Assembly (NCBI GenBank): GCA_036897485.1
Contig: JAYMTF010001988.1
Coordinates: forward strand, 1 to 20,225
DNA from: Pelargonium nanum
Taxonomy: Eukaryota > Streptophyta > Magnoliopsida > Geraniales > Geraniaceae
Reading direction: 5' to 3'
Length of the DNA stretch: 20,225 nucleotides
Every line of letters starts with the position of its first letter. Position 1 is the first letter of the stretch. Of this stretch, positions 10,601 through 19,348 are shown one piece after another. The position numbers and the translations under genes are program-made. The notes below the pieces were generated by a model. That model saw nothing but the letters and a program-made list of their open reading frames with translations, was not told where the DNA came from and made no database searches.

Positions 10601-13600
10601 CAGAGGTTGAAAATGTTAACACATGGAAAACCATGATATGTACTACAATAATTGCTTTAATGAGCATGGGCATGGCAGATACTATTCAGGAAGAAACCCA
10701 AAGCTATTAGACCCCAGTCCCTAATTGGTAAGCTGACTTATTAATGTAATTTGCAAAAGTAGAATTGCTACTCATTTCGCACATAAAATCAGATTTATAC
10801 GTGATTTTTTATGCTAATGATTAATGAATAAAAAAAAATATGCATCTACATCAGACCACTCCGTTTAGAGATTTTGGAGGCCACAATCACTTGCAGGAAT
10901 ACAAATTAGAATTACCTTGTTGTGAGCAGCTGAGCCACCATATTGATGAGCAAGTGTGTCGCCCATTCTCTCATAGTATGCCATTAATTTATCAGCCAAA
11001 GGAGCATCAAGGTCTATCTTTGGAGTATTAATGACTCCTAAAGCATGAAGCTGGTGTCCAAGAGCAGTCAATCCATATGCATACTGTGCAACATTTGTCC
11101 GATCCAGGCAGTCTATGCAATTTGTTCGGAGCACCCCCCTCTGGAACATGGGAGGCTTGACAAAATAATTGTCATTAGAAACATCATTACCTCCACTAAC
11201 TTTTATCTCCGAGTTATCAGCATTCTCATTATCATTGTTGCATTGACTTTGAAGAGATGAGTTGGCATTATCAGCATACCTACATCATATATTATATGCC
11301 ATTTTCAGATGGGTAGCAACAACAAACGGAGTTTGTAGTGCTACTTTTTCCTTCTCATCATAAGAATACATTAATATTAGAATATAGGAAGTTTCATCCA
11401 CAACCCATGGATTCGCAGATGCAAGTCCCCAACTTTTGCAATTTGATATCCTTTTGATTTTCGATTAAATAATTAATAAAGTATCCATATCATTTTCTAA
11501 CAATATTGTTGAAGTGGGTGAAATAAATTCCACATCGGAATCAATATAAAGCGGAAAGAACGTATATAACGGTGCAAGTATAACCCTACTAACAAGGTTG
11601 AACTTTTAGTAGTGGAAGCTCAAACCATTATGTGTATCCCATTATCAAATTTAACATGGTATCAGAACCGTTCGGGTCCCGTTGCCACCACCCTTATTAA
11701 ATTTCAACACGAGGCAAGAGGAAGACCTGTCCATGGGTGTTTGGGCCCACATGCAAAGCTATAATGAGCTTAGGCGTGTTAGAGTATAAAAATTAAATTG
11801 AATATTTAACTATCAGCTTAACTTTTTAGTTGAGTTGATTTTTTACATTCTGTTAAACTTAACTCTAATCCAAAAGCTTAAGTTGATAGGTGGAAGACCC
11901 AACTAGTACATAAAGTGGAACTTTTGGGTTAGAGTCAAACTCAACATCGTGTCAAAACTGGTTTTGATTCAAACAACCAGACTTAGCCCGAAGGTGGTCC
12001 GTTTATGTTGTCTCCCCTTGTGATCTTCAGCCTGCTTGCAAATGGAAATGCCTGCCGCAGTCCATGTGTGGAAGATATATACCTACATGTGAGGGGAGTG
12101 TCGATTGAAAAAGACTCCCGATTGTGCACGTGTCAAGTCCACCTTTAAATAAAAAGTGTAAGGGTTGCATGTGAGGTGGAGTGTTGGAGTGGGTGAAACA
12201 AAACCCACATCGGATAAATATAAACTGAAAAAGTTACCTATAATGGTGCAAGTGAAACCCTATTAACAAGGTTGACCTTTTAGTAGTGGAAGCTCAAACC
12301 ATTATGTGTAGCTCGTTATCAAATTTAACAAATACAATGACATCTAAAACAAAATATATATATATATAATTCTCCCTCCATCACAAAATAAGTGCCCTAT
12401 TTCGATATTAAGTAATTTAGTTATACATGAATTGTCAATAGTATCCATATAACAAATTAGTTAGTATCCCTTACCACATGATCATGAGAATAAAATAGTA
12501 AATATACCACGCTAATTAACTTCTTATTTTTTTTTTCTCAAAATAGAAATAAGGACACTTATTTGGAGACGAAAGGAGTGATAAACATGTCAAGGTAAAA
12601 CACAAACAAATTCTTAACAAGGTTAACATGTTAAAAACAAGATTTTGGAGTAATGTACTTCCCTTTATCAAAGAGCAGAGGTATAGATAAGAGTCAAAAT
12701 GGCATATAGAGACATGTTAATGTCTACCACATTAAATGATTTACAGGAACATTGGGTTTCTCCAAATTTTCTTGAATCACATACATCACAACGAAGAGAT
12801 TTAATAAGCAAAAATAACTGAAATAAATAAATAGACTAACCCACAATTAGAAACAAATTATGGATTCTTAAATTCTTTTTACAAGACAGAAACAAAAAAA
12901 AGTGCAAGGTAATGACAAATATTATGTCTGAAGTATTTCAGCATGTACCAAGATTCATATTAAAAAATATCGCACAAATAAATAACTTAGCTATTAAAAT
13001 GTGATGAACAAACTTACTCGGAGGAATGCCACTTCATTAGTCCCTCGGGTTTTAATGCCGGAGTTACTTGACAATAAAAGAAACCTGTTAGCGTTAACGC
13101 GTAAGCAGCCATTTTACCTAGGAGTAGCAATACACTTGTGGCTTTTCTGGCACTAAGAAACAAATATAGAGGAAATATATCAAGCCTTTGGCACTAAGAA
13201 ACAAATTTCCAAAATGAGCTAAAGTAATTATAAAAAATGTCCATGTAGCTGAATTAATATGTACCTTCGAGAATGTTTATTTAGATCCCAATGAAGGAAC
13301 CTAAGACGATTCTCCTCTGATAAATCTTTATTAATAAAATCAATTGCATTAGCAAATTCAGCACGAAGAATGGACTCACGTGGCCTTTTCTCCTGTGTCT
13401 GTTGATCACAAAAAAAACAAATTACTAATGATGTTTTATGTTCAAAGAATAAGAGTTATTCAGAGAAAAAAAGAAGAGTTATTCACATTTTTTCTTTATA
13501 ACTCAGAGATCTTTTGATTTGGTCATAACCATTCTACCGAAAATGAGTGAAACTTGTTTACACTTTTATGCCCAAAACATCATCTATATATCCTTCCACA

Positions 13601-16600
13601 GCATATGGTTAAATTGAATATTTAACCAAAAAACATCTTCATCTTACTACCCAGCAACAGCTCCCCTTTAATCTTTGCATGATTACATGCAATGTATGCA
13701 CAAATACAGCAAGTGGTTGGATTCTCGTAGTACTGTTCCCAAAAAACTCATTTTTTGCAAATCCTCAAATAACATATCACAAAATATTACAAATAATAAA
13801 TTAAATATATGGGGATGATAATGAATCATGTGGTAAAAGCATCGAGCACAAATACAACTATGAAACCCACCTTAATCAAGTTCCAAATAATTATAGGATT
13901 TCCATATCTCTTGACAAGATTTTCAAAATGAAGTCTGGTGGCTTCATAATTTGGGTCCTTCTTTATCACTGGAAATGACAAAATGTTAGATAGATATACA
14001 TCAATCATAAATGCTACAGTGTCTGAGAGGACATACATATTATATCTGGTTTTATATTCAAACGCGAAGTTTCTTGGGACCAGAAAAGTGGGATTGAGCC
14101 ACGGTTCTGAACGACAGAACTTATATGCACAGGACCTTCACGAACATCTTCAAAAACAATCTGCTCTGTCTCGACATCATTAGCTACTCTACCCTTCTCA
14201 TTTACACCTCGTTTCAAATATCTAAACATAAAGAAAGCAATAAGTGAAATTAAATGAAGTCGTTGATTTTGCATATTCCTTGACCATATTATGTAATAAT
14301 CAACTGAGGTATAAATTTGAGAATGCATATTGAAGTTCGCCTCAGAAAAGAATCTGGCGATCATATATAAACTCATACAATCAGTTTATAACGAATGGAA
14401 TGTATTGATCCCGCTATTGAAACACATAAAGCCCTACCTCCTTCCCAAAATAAGAGTCCACTTCCTTTTTTTTTTTCTTTTTTTGCATAATTTTAAATAA
14501 ATTAGTACTTAACTTCTCACGTTCCTCACATGGCTCTGCTGTAACAAACTCAAGTGGTTCTAACGAACTTATCTTAGGGATATTATTGACAATTAACGCA
14601 TAACTAACTAAAAAAGAAATTGTACACTCAATTTGATACCATTTTTTTAGAGAAAGTAGGCACTCATTCTAGGAGGGAGTATCATATAATCACAAATTAT
14701 TGTTCATCAAACTGTAAGGACAATACATTAGGGTAAAATGAAGAATTCATACAAATCTTACAAGCATGTCTACAATTATATGCCCATGTTTCTTCAGATA
14801 ACTATAATTATAATTACAGTTCAAAATAATTAACAGAAAGGAAGGAAATGTAACTTTTTTTCACTGAAAATTGCAACCTTGAGAACAGTCTTATAGGGGA
14901 AGTATGCCTGCATCCCTACCTGGTACCAGCATAATGACGTGATCGCCTCGCAATAAGGGTCAATTTGAAGTCTCTTCCTGACTCGGACAGAGTGGCCTAG
15001 TTCCAAACGGCATTTAGTAATCAGAGAGACATCAAATTATGGAGCTTCCAAGTAATCAAAAAGAATATTTATATTGTTGAAAAGACAACTTTATAGTAGA
15101 ATAGAGAAAAGAGTCATCAATATAATGGACGGAGAAACCACCAACAACAATTATCAGTTAAATTGATAACTTTTCGAGTAATATGATCTACCTATATTTA
15201 AAGACTTGTAAAGAAGAAGGAAAGGTTAAGAACAAATTACAAACTCAGATTGGATCCCTTCACCCTATAAGTGTATATCTGATTATTTATGCCAACGTAT
15301 TTATCACCATCCATTGCTCACCTGTTTGAAGAAACCATACACCAATGCAACAGTCCAGATTGTATTCTGGAGATGGTTCCGAATACCTCGAGTCAAGAAC
15401 TCATTCCAGACAAACATAGTCTCATAGACAACCTGTCCTGTTTGATTATCACACAAATTTCTTTGAAGACTGCGCATAATATGGTATGAGTAGCTGAAAA
15501 AGAAGTCCTTCGTAAGATCCACCGTGCAAAGAAGCTTCTTGTATCTAAGAAACCAATGAAAGTGGAAATGAGTTATAATTCAATTTTGCAAAATATGGAA
15601 GGGAACAAGTGTCTTTCTACGTAAAATGTGTAGTGCCCTTCATAAGTAGAGTACCACTAACGAAATACAGTTACGTGTTAAAAGGATAAAACACCTGTTC
15701 TCATTCTTGGAATCAGTGATGTTGGATAGAATAGAAGAATTAGGAAGTGGAATCATCTCACACTTGGAGACTGCATATACATTATGACCACAAATTTCAC
15801 CAATCTGCCTTCTTTTTGTGATAAGCAACATATAATAAGGACCCAAAAATTTGATAAACCCTGCAAACAGAGAACCACAATGAGTTTGATGACAAGACTA
15901 ATGGTTTCCTCGGTTGCAAAGAAAGTGATGGGAATATAGGCACACATACCAACAATTCCATAACATGTGGTAACAAATTTTAGTCCACCTGTTGACCTGT
16001 TTCCTTCATGTATCCGCCTCAACAGATCAGAACATTCCCTCTCTGTATATGTGGTAGAATCTTCCCGGATGTTTAGCTCAGAAGGATCCAGCCGGTCAAT
16101 CTTTAGCACTCTCCAATATGTTCTACTCTTGTTCCTTCCAATCATGTAAAATTTCTGTAACATTGCAAGCAATGGGTAAGTGTCGACCAGAGATACATAT
16201 GCATAGTTTTTTTTTTTTTTTTTTTTTTGCAAAGCACAATCAACAATTATAAGGATGAAATATGCTTCTCACTTTGCGTTTATAACTCTTTAATGTGTGA
16301 ACATGACAATAATCTATTGATGGAAAAGGTATATGTAATGAAGAAAAGATGATTCCTACAAAACCTATGCATGAGAGAGAGAGAGAGTATGACGAGCACA
16401 CCCTGTTAATTAGTTGAAACATTATGGGTTTGATAGATGGCATTCAAAAAAACTATACCATTATTTGAACCAAGGAAATTGCTAGAGTTTTGTCTTTGTC
16501 AATGGCTAGAGCAGACAATTCAAAACTAAGAGTATCATCTGTCAAGAATAATACAGTACTCTCCCACCCAACACAACACAATAATAAGCCTATAGAAGAC

Positions 16601-17071
16601 CTACCATCACCATATGTTTCATTGATCAGAAACTCAAATAATAACCCCGGCCCAACAGGAATGTAGACATGATCAGCCATGTTTTTAGCAAATGAAGCAA
16701 TTTTATATGACAAAGGAGGTCAACTTTTCAACTAGAGCAAGCTATCATTATACTATAAGTTCCAACCTAAAACACTAATTTCCTACTCACACAAACAGAG
16801 CTGAGAAGTATACTGCCGGCATTACCAATAGAACTAGAAAATGAAAATAAAAAACTTTGTTCAACTAAATTCCGGAAAGGACAGAAACACCTTCACTGAT
16901 CTAAACAATTAAAAAAAAGGCGAAACTGGAAAGATCTTAATTGGATCAAGTAGAGCAAAATCAGAAGAGTACCGATCGGGTCTCGTAGAGCCTGAATTTC
17001 TGCATACAAGAGGCGTCGGCCGGACTAGGCGCGTCCCGCACGGCGGACGCCTCGTTGTCCGGCGATTCCAT
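4649..17071 (-). CDS. SAC: SAC-domain phosphoinositide phosphatase, plant SAC2-SAC5 type, 16 coding exons
   Basis: Coding exons, 5' to 3' on the minus strand: 16973-17071, 15950-16154, 15695-15860, 15322-15544, 14920-14996, 14037-14221, 13871-13968, 13265-13398, 13018-13146 (or 13152), 10916-11279, 10468-10589, 10221-10334, 9528-9719, 5690-5848, 5264-5357, 4649-4768. All introns are GT-AG and the phase holds, giving 826 residues; from memory the Arabidopsis SAC2-SAC5 proteins are about 785-830. The start sits in GCCATGG, a strong Kozak context; the next in-frame Met is residue 23 ([11 protein letters not shown]). The SAC domain spans roughly residues 80-525, with family landmarks such as [29 protein letters not shown] and [10 protein letters not shown]. 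The tail carries [11 protein letters not shown] and ends YGETLCH. Family knowledge: plant SAC1-SAC5 act on PtdIns(3,5)P2, and Arabidopsis SAC2-SAC5 sit at the tonoplast and affect vacuole form. Which paralog this is cannot be settled without a tree. No frameshift or lost catalytic residue is seen, so it looks functional. Confidence 0.95.
5049..5213 (-). mobile_element. Au-like tRNA-derived SINE in SAC intron 15
   Basis: The minus strand from 5213 starts GAGCCTTGGTGCAACGGTAA, the conserved 5' end and A box of the plant Au SINE family. It continues with GCCTTGCGACC, a degraded B box (CGGGTCCAA where GGTTCGAA is usual) and the Au-type middle GGTAAGACTGTATAGAAGTG then ACCCTTC. It ends in a T-rich run (plus 5049-5061). 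The 165-bp length fits a full but mutated Au copy. No target duplication is left, so it is old. Confidence 0.8.
6459..6561 (-). repeat. Truncated 3' LTR of the decayed copia element
   Basis: The 3' end matches the 5' LTR over about 30 bases (plus tgttgagaaac, then tagaagtgg), after which similarity fades. It begins right after the polypurine tract. At about half the length of the 5' LTR it must have lost sequence. Confidence 0.65.
6575..7446 (-). pseudogene. Broken copia reverse transcriptase and RNase H fragment
   Basis: Frame-by-frame reading of the minus strand gives scattered matches to copia pol, broken by stops and frame changes. They are FYNHISNG before the active site; YVND at 7316-7327, where active copies have YVDD; then [18 protein letters not shown] (6832-6849) from the RNase H start; VARSSAEAE (6770-6796); and TKHIEI (6629-6646). 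The order is correct for the C-terminal part of pol. The active-site Asp-to-Asn change and the many stops show long decay. Confidence 0.85.
7447..8600. other. Unexplained segment within the copia remnant
   Basis: Apart from the MITE at 7606-7855, this stretch has no recognisable copia sequence where gag, protease and integrase should be. The join at 7446/7447 is abrupt, where pol similarity stops at tgttggggtcagatacgcg. Inside is a GC-richer part with two exon-like CAG/GTACG and CAG/GTAAG boundaries on the plus strand (near 7970 and 8032). Then come seven TGGGTT or TGGGCT hexamers between 8104 and 8230. Near 8455 the minus strand again reads TTTCTCAACA followed by ATTGGTAT, like a second LTR end with primer site. 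It may be a foreign insertion or a second collapsed element. Confidence 0.4.
7606..7855. mobile_element. Stowaway-like MITE nested in the copia remnant
   Basis: 250 bp between TA at 7604-7605 and TA at 7856-7857. The left terminus is CGCCATCGTCCCAAAATGAG; the right, reverse-complemented, is CCCACTCCGTCCCAAAATGA. The CGTCCCAAAATGAGT core is identical on both ends. A second copy of the subterminal motif (tcccaaaatgagtgg) lies 40 bp inside the left end. It is the best preserved of the family in this window, so probably the youngest. Confidence 0.88.
8610..8812 (-). repeat. 5' LTR of the decayed copia element
   Basis: 203 bp, running on the minus strand from TGTTAGAATTAG to TTTCTCAACA, followed at once by the TGGTATCAT primer site. 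It holds a TATAAATA box (plus 8670-8677) and an AATAAAAATAAAAG stretch downstream of it, as expected for a promoter and polyadenylation region. Confidence 0.8.
8813..9527 (-). other. Remaining part of SAC intron 13 next to exon 13
   Basis: This is intron sequence between the copia LTR and exon 13. It contains one copy (8898-8937) of a ccaaagctt-then-ccccaactagtat motif also found at 6361 and 11870. No other element is visible. The donor is at 9527-9526 (GTATTT). Confidence 0.6.
11096..11119 (-). other. SAC catalytic CX5RT loop (in exon 10)
   Basis: These codons read C-I-D-C-L-D-R-T, about residues 493-500, inside the longer family signature [12 protein letters not shown]. In SAC phosphatases the first Cys is the nucleophile and the Arg binds the substrate phosphate; both are intact here. 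The motif lies in the largest coding exon (10916-11279, 364 nt). The roughly 40 residues before it are an Asn/Asp-rich stretch, probably a flexible surface loop. Confidence 0.95.
11507..11656 (+). repeat. Left terminal repeat of the TRIM
   Basis: 150 bp, starting TGTTGAAGTGGGTGAAA and ending TTTAACA, directly followed by the primer binding site. It pairs with the 149-bp right copy and differs by scattered substitutions and small indels, so the insertion is not recent. Confidence 0.85.
12182..12330 (+). repeat. Right terminal repeat of the TRIM
   Basis: 149 bp, starting TGTTGGAGTGGGTGAAAC and ending TTTAACA. It is preceded by a polypurine-like tract and followed by aatac, a near match to the left flank. 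Confidence 0.85.
12369..12581. mobile_element. Stowaway-like MITE in SAC intron 9
   Basis: The left end reads CTCCCTCCATCACAAAATAA. The right end, reverse-complemented, reads CACTCCTTTCGTCTCCAAAT. These are diverged versions of the common plant Stowaway (Tc1/mariner-type) terminus. TA dinucleotides flank it. The interior (ttagttagtatccctta, then ataccacgctaattaact) matches the MITE at 7606-7855. No coding capacity. It sits just downstream of the TRIM in the same intron. Confidence 0.8.
13149..13206 (-). repeat. 17-bp direct repeat duplicating the exon 9 splice acceptor
   Basis: The 17-mer ggcactaagaaacaaat occurs at 13149-13165 and 13190-13206, 41 bases apart. On the minus strand each copy reads ATTTGTTTCTTAGTGCC, a pyrimidine-rich tract ending in an AG acceptor. 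The copy nearer the exon allows an in-frame start of exon 9 at 13152. The distal copy would add 41 nt, shift the frame and bring in a TAG soon after. Confidence 0.85.
14437..14679. mobile_element. Stowaway-like MITE in SAC intron 5
   Basis: It is flanked by TA at 14435-14436 and 14680-14681. The left terminus is CCTCCTTCCCAAAATAAGAG; the right, reverse-complemented, is CTCCCTCCTAGAATGAGTGC. It is 243 bp with no ORF, and lies in the 698-bp intron between exons 5 and 6, of which it makes up about a third. Confidence 0.82.
16207..16228. repeat. 22-bp poly-T run in SAC intron 1
   Basis: A run of 22 T on the plus strand (poly-A in the transcript sense), in the 818-bp intron between exons 1 and 2. 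Exon 2 begins about 50 nt downstream. I found no element attached to it. Confidence 0.9.
16373..16387. repeat. (GA)n microsatellite in SAC intron 1
   Basis: About 7.5 GA units, reading (TC)n in the transcript sense. Likely length-variable between accessions. Confidence 0.85.
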
Positions 17072-17098
17072 GGCTCGTTGTCAGGTGGCAGAGAGATC

Positions 17099-17120
17099 CC
17101 CGAGCCTCAGGCTCAGGGGA
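17099..17120. repeat. GC-rich inverted repeat in the SAC leader
   Basis: The arms are ccccgagcct and aggctcagggg, complementary apart from one bulged base, and almost without a loop. It lies about 28 nt upstream of the start codon. If transcribed it would form a stable stem in the mRNA leader. It could instead be a chance GC-rich palindrome in the promoter. Confidence 0.6.
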
Positions 17121-17124
17121 ATTA

Positions 17125-17151
17125 TCAGAATCGCATGCAAAACCCAAACAT
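17125..17151 (-). other. Upstream ORF 3 in SAC leader (8 codons plus stop)
   Basis: ATG at 17151 and TGA ending at 17125; the peptide is MFGFCMRF. It terminates 54 nt before the main start and just upstream of the GC-rich hairpin at 17099-17120. Confidence 0.35.
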
Positions 17152-17180
17152 AAACTTCGAATTCGTCCTGCAAAGCTACT

Positions 17181-17240
17181 CTATACCCTACACCCACACC
17201 TCATCATCTCTTTCTCTATTGGCTGCTTCAGATACAACAT
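17181..17240 (-). other. Upstream ORF 2 in SAC leader (19 codons plus stop)
   Basis: ATG at 17240 and TAG ending at 17181, in a different frame from upstream ORF 1, which it overlaps. The peptide is MLYLKQPIEKEMMRCGCRV. A purine at -3 (GAGATGT) gives a moderate start context. Confidence 0.35.
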
Positions 17241-17275
17241 CTCACCAACAGCTCCACCTTTAACCTCCGTCGCAT
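17228..17275 (-). other. Upstream ORF 1 in SAC leader (15 codons plus stop)
   Basis: ATG at 17275 and TGA ending at 17228; the peptide reads MRRRLKVELLVRCCI. It ends well before the main start at 17071, so reinitiation or leaky scanning would be needed. It overlaps the second upstream ORF. It is real only if the leader extends past 17275 unspliced. Confidence 0.35.
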
Positions 17276-17860
17276 CCCCAATTCAAACTCCACACCACCA
17301 GAAAACAATTGCAGAGATCAAGTACAAAACAAATTGCAGATTGAAGAAGACGCAGCAGAGATTGCAACAGTAGAAGAAGAAGAAGAAGATAAAAATGGAA
17401 GCTTTGAAAGGTTGAGTCGCAAAAGGGAAAAATAATGGGAGGTTCGAGAATAAAGGTTGAAAGCAGTGAGAAAAATATGATTGATGATGTTGTTTGTTTG
17501 TTGAGCTGTTGTGTTACTGTTACTTAACTTATTTATTATTAAATAAAAATAATAAATTTAATAAAATGGCCAAAGCTCAGATCCAAAATAGTACTGCTCC
17601 TCCTAGTAGAGCAAAGCAATTCAAAACCACAACTTCAATGACCACTCCATCCACACATTATAAATTATTAGTCCCAATAATTCTTATTTACAAAGACATA
17701 GAAAATAGTAAAACAAATAGTAAGAATTTCATTTAATTTAATTTAACAAAAAAATGAATAATATGAGTCATTTTCTGGACCTTTCTCTGTTTCTCTATTC
17801 ATTATTTTTAATTTAAAAACTCATGTATGAATACAGTGATACAATACAACAACTCAAATA

Positions 17861-18262
17861 CTCATTTCATATCAAAATGAGTGTTTTTGTTTCGAAATAA
17901 GTTTTCTTTTTCATTTTCTGGAAAGTTAGTTAGACATGAATTACCACTAGTATTTTCTTTATCAACAACGCGGTACTTTCATTAGTTAACATCCAAAACG
18001 AAAGCAATAAAAGTACAAGAGAGGGAGACTTGGTTGGGAAGTCACTATGCAAACAAGATTAATTCTAAGCCAATAATAGGCGTGAGACCGCCTCTGGCAG
18101 ATTGATCAACTAATCCTCAAGCTTTCATTGGTTGTGCTCAACCCATGATGGAGGAGAGGTGGATATCTTTGAGAATATGCTCCCCGCATAATAGTACTTT
18201 TATAAGTAATAAGTTAGTTAATATCTATTAACACATGATTACGATCATACAAAGTAAATATA
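17861..18262. mobile_element. Broken Stowaway-like MITE upstream of the SAC gene
   Basis: The left terminus CTCATTTCATATCAAAATGA after TA (17859-17860) is a mutated family end, followed by the subterminal gaaagttagttagacatg seen in the copy at 7606. A related 3' interior (taagttagttaatatct, then taaatatattgcag) follows after about 240 bp of unrelated sequence. The right terminus is missing. The intervening piece (about 17960-18195) could be a separate insertion; I do not recognise it. Confidence 0.5.
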
Positions 18263-19288
18263 TTGCAGTAATAACTGGAAAAAGCTAAAATCGGGCTAAC
18301 GAATTGAGTTGTTAAGAAATGGTTTTGTAAGTTTATGTTGACACATTTGGCATTTGGTTACAATCACATCAAAGGGTGGGAAGAGATGAGAGGCAGTTGC
18401 ACCCACGACTACCTGCAAATTAAATAGTGTACCATATGGATGATTGATTGATTGCTTCTTCTCGTATTCACATTATTTATGGTTTGTGCCCACATGTGAT
18501 TTCTTGTCCTTCCCAATCCCTATCTTCATTTTTCAACTAATAATACTGCACATCGCCATATGCTTTGGATTCTTACAACCTACGGAACTATCCATTAACA
18601 CCACCGCCATTACCTCCAATTTTTTAGCTGCTTTTCTTTATTACTTATTAAAATAAAGACCATTCACTTTTGTACATGTCAAAACAAAAATGGGCTGATC
18701 CGAAATTGAGCCAGCAGTTTGATTTTTGGCACTAACTATAGGCACATGATCATATGGGTTTAGTGCCAGTAGCTTGCTATTTACCTATATGTGCATGTGC
18801 CCCAACTACCTGGCAATGACAAACCCTAAATATCAAGCCCAATATGAAGCAAAATGGTCTTAATTAATAGGGGGAGGGGAGCTTTAGAAAGAAACAATCC
18901 AAGACTTTACACGAACATTGTGGTAGTTTGATTTTGAGGAATTGACAGCAACCACATGGGCAGTGCATAAAGTTGCCTTGCTGCTTGATTGGTGAACAAG
19001 TCACCACATTAAGCTATAAATGATTGGGTGTAAAATAGGTTGACTCGAATCACTTTAATTCCAACAAGCTATCGATAGCTAACGCGTCTGTTTTGACTTC
19101 GTCAATTTGGGACACTAGATATGTTTGTCGTCTTATTAGTGTGTAAAATAATGTTTCCAAGTGATATTCTAAGTCTAATTGCCGGTCGAAGTATCGAACA
19201 TGTGACATGCACGAGGCAACACTCCAAAAAAGAAGACTCCAGATGTATTTTCGAGGCACCACTTTGTGTGTGAGAGCAAAATCTTGGC
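18263..19288. other. Intergenic sequence upstream of the small ORF
   Basis: No gene is supported. A 70-codon ORF at 18444-18656 is hydrophobic and rich in Phe, Ile and Leu, as expected from T-rich DNA. A minus-strand frame at 19050-19334 is open for 94 codons but shows no recognisable domain. Confidence 0.4.
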
Positions 19289-19348
19289 CATAAATAACAA
19301 AAGCTAGAAAGAGAGAAAGTAGAGAGAGAAGCAATTAAATGCATTTGT

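Larger units (their letters stand above)
11507..12330 (+). mobile_element. TRIM-type miniature LTR retrotransposon in SAC intron 9
   Basis: Two direct terminal repeats (11507-11656 and 12182-12330) begin TGTTG and end ACA. They share blocks such as AGTGGGTGAAA, CCACATCGG, GGTGCAAGT and a long TTTTAGTAGTGGAAGC segment. Directly after the left repeat is TGGTATCAGAACC (11657-11669), a primer binding site for initiator Met-tRNA. A purine-rich tract (gaggtggag) abuts the right repeat. Flanks aatat and aatac fit a 5-bp target duplication with one change. The 525-bp internal part has no coding capacity, as in TRIMs, which borrow enzymes from larger elements. It lies antisense to the SAC gene and must be spliced out with the intron. 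Confidence 0.88.
17072..17400 (-). promoter_or_regulatory. Presumed 5' leader of the SAC gene
   Basis: The stretch immediately upstream of the start codon has leader character. Near 17370-17392 the minus strand is a CT-rich (TTC)n tract, common in plant 5' UTRs. No in-frame coding extension is apparent. It contains three short upstream ORFs and a GC-rich inverted repeat, listed separately. The transcription start and any leader intron cannot be fixed from sequence, and I see no convincing TATA box at a proper distance. Confidence 0.5.

Noticed and set aside
10840..11260. Plus-strand ORFs over SAC exon 10
   Set aside because: They are antisense shadows of the conserved catalytic exon and have no features of their own.
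13190..13206. Distal acceptor copy as the main start of exon 9
   Set aside because: Using it shifts the frame and gives an early TAG, while the nearer sites join the exons in phase with conserved SAC sequence.
15753..16232. 159-codon minus-strand ORF starting in a Lys run
   Set aside because: The MQKKKKK start is the intron 1 poly-T run. The real coding part is exon 2 (15950-16154), and the frame past 15950 is intron.
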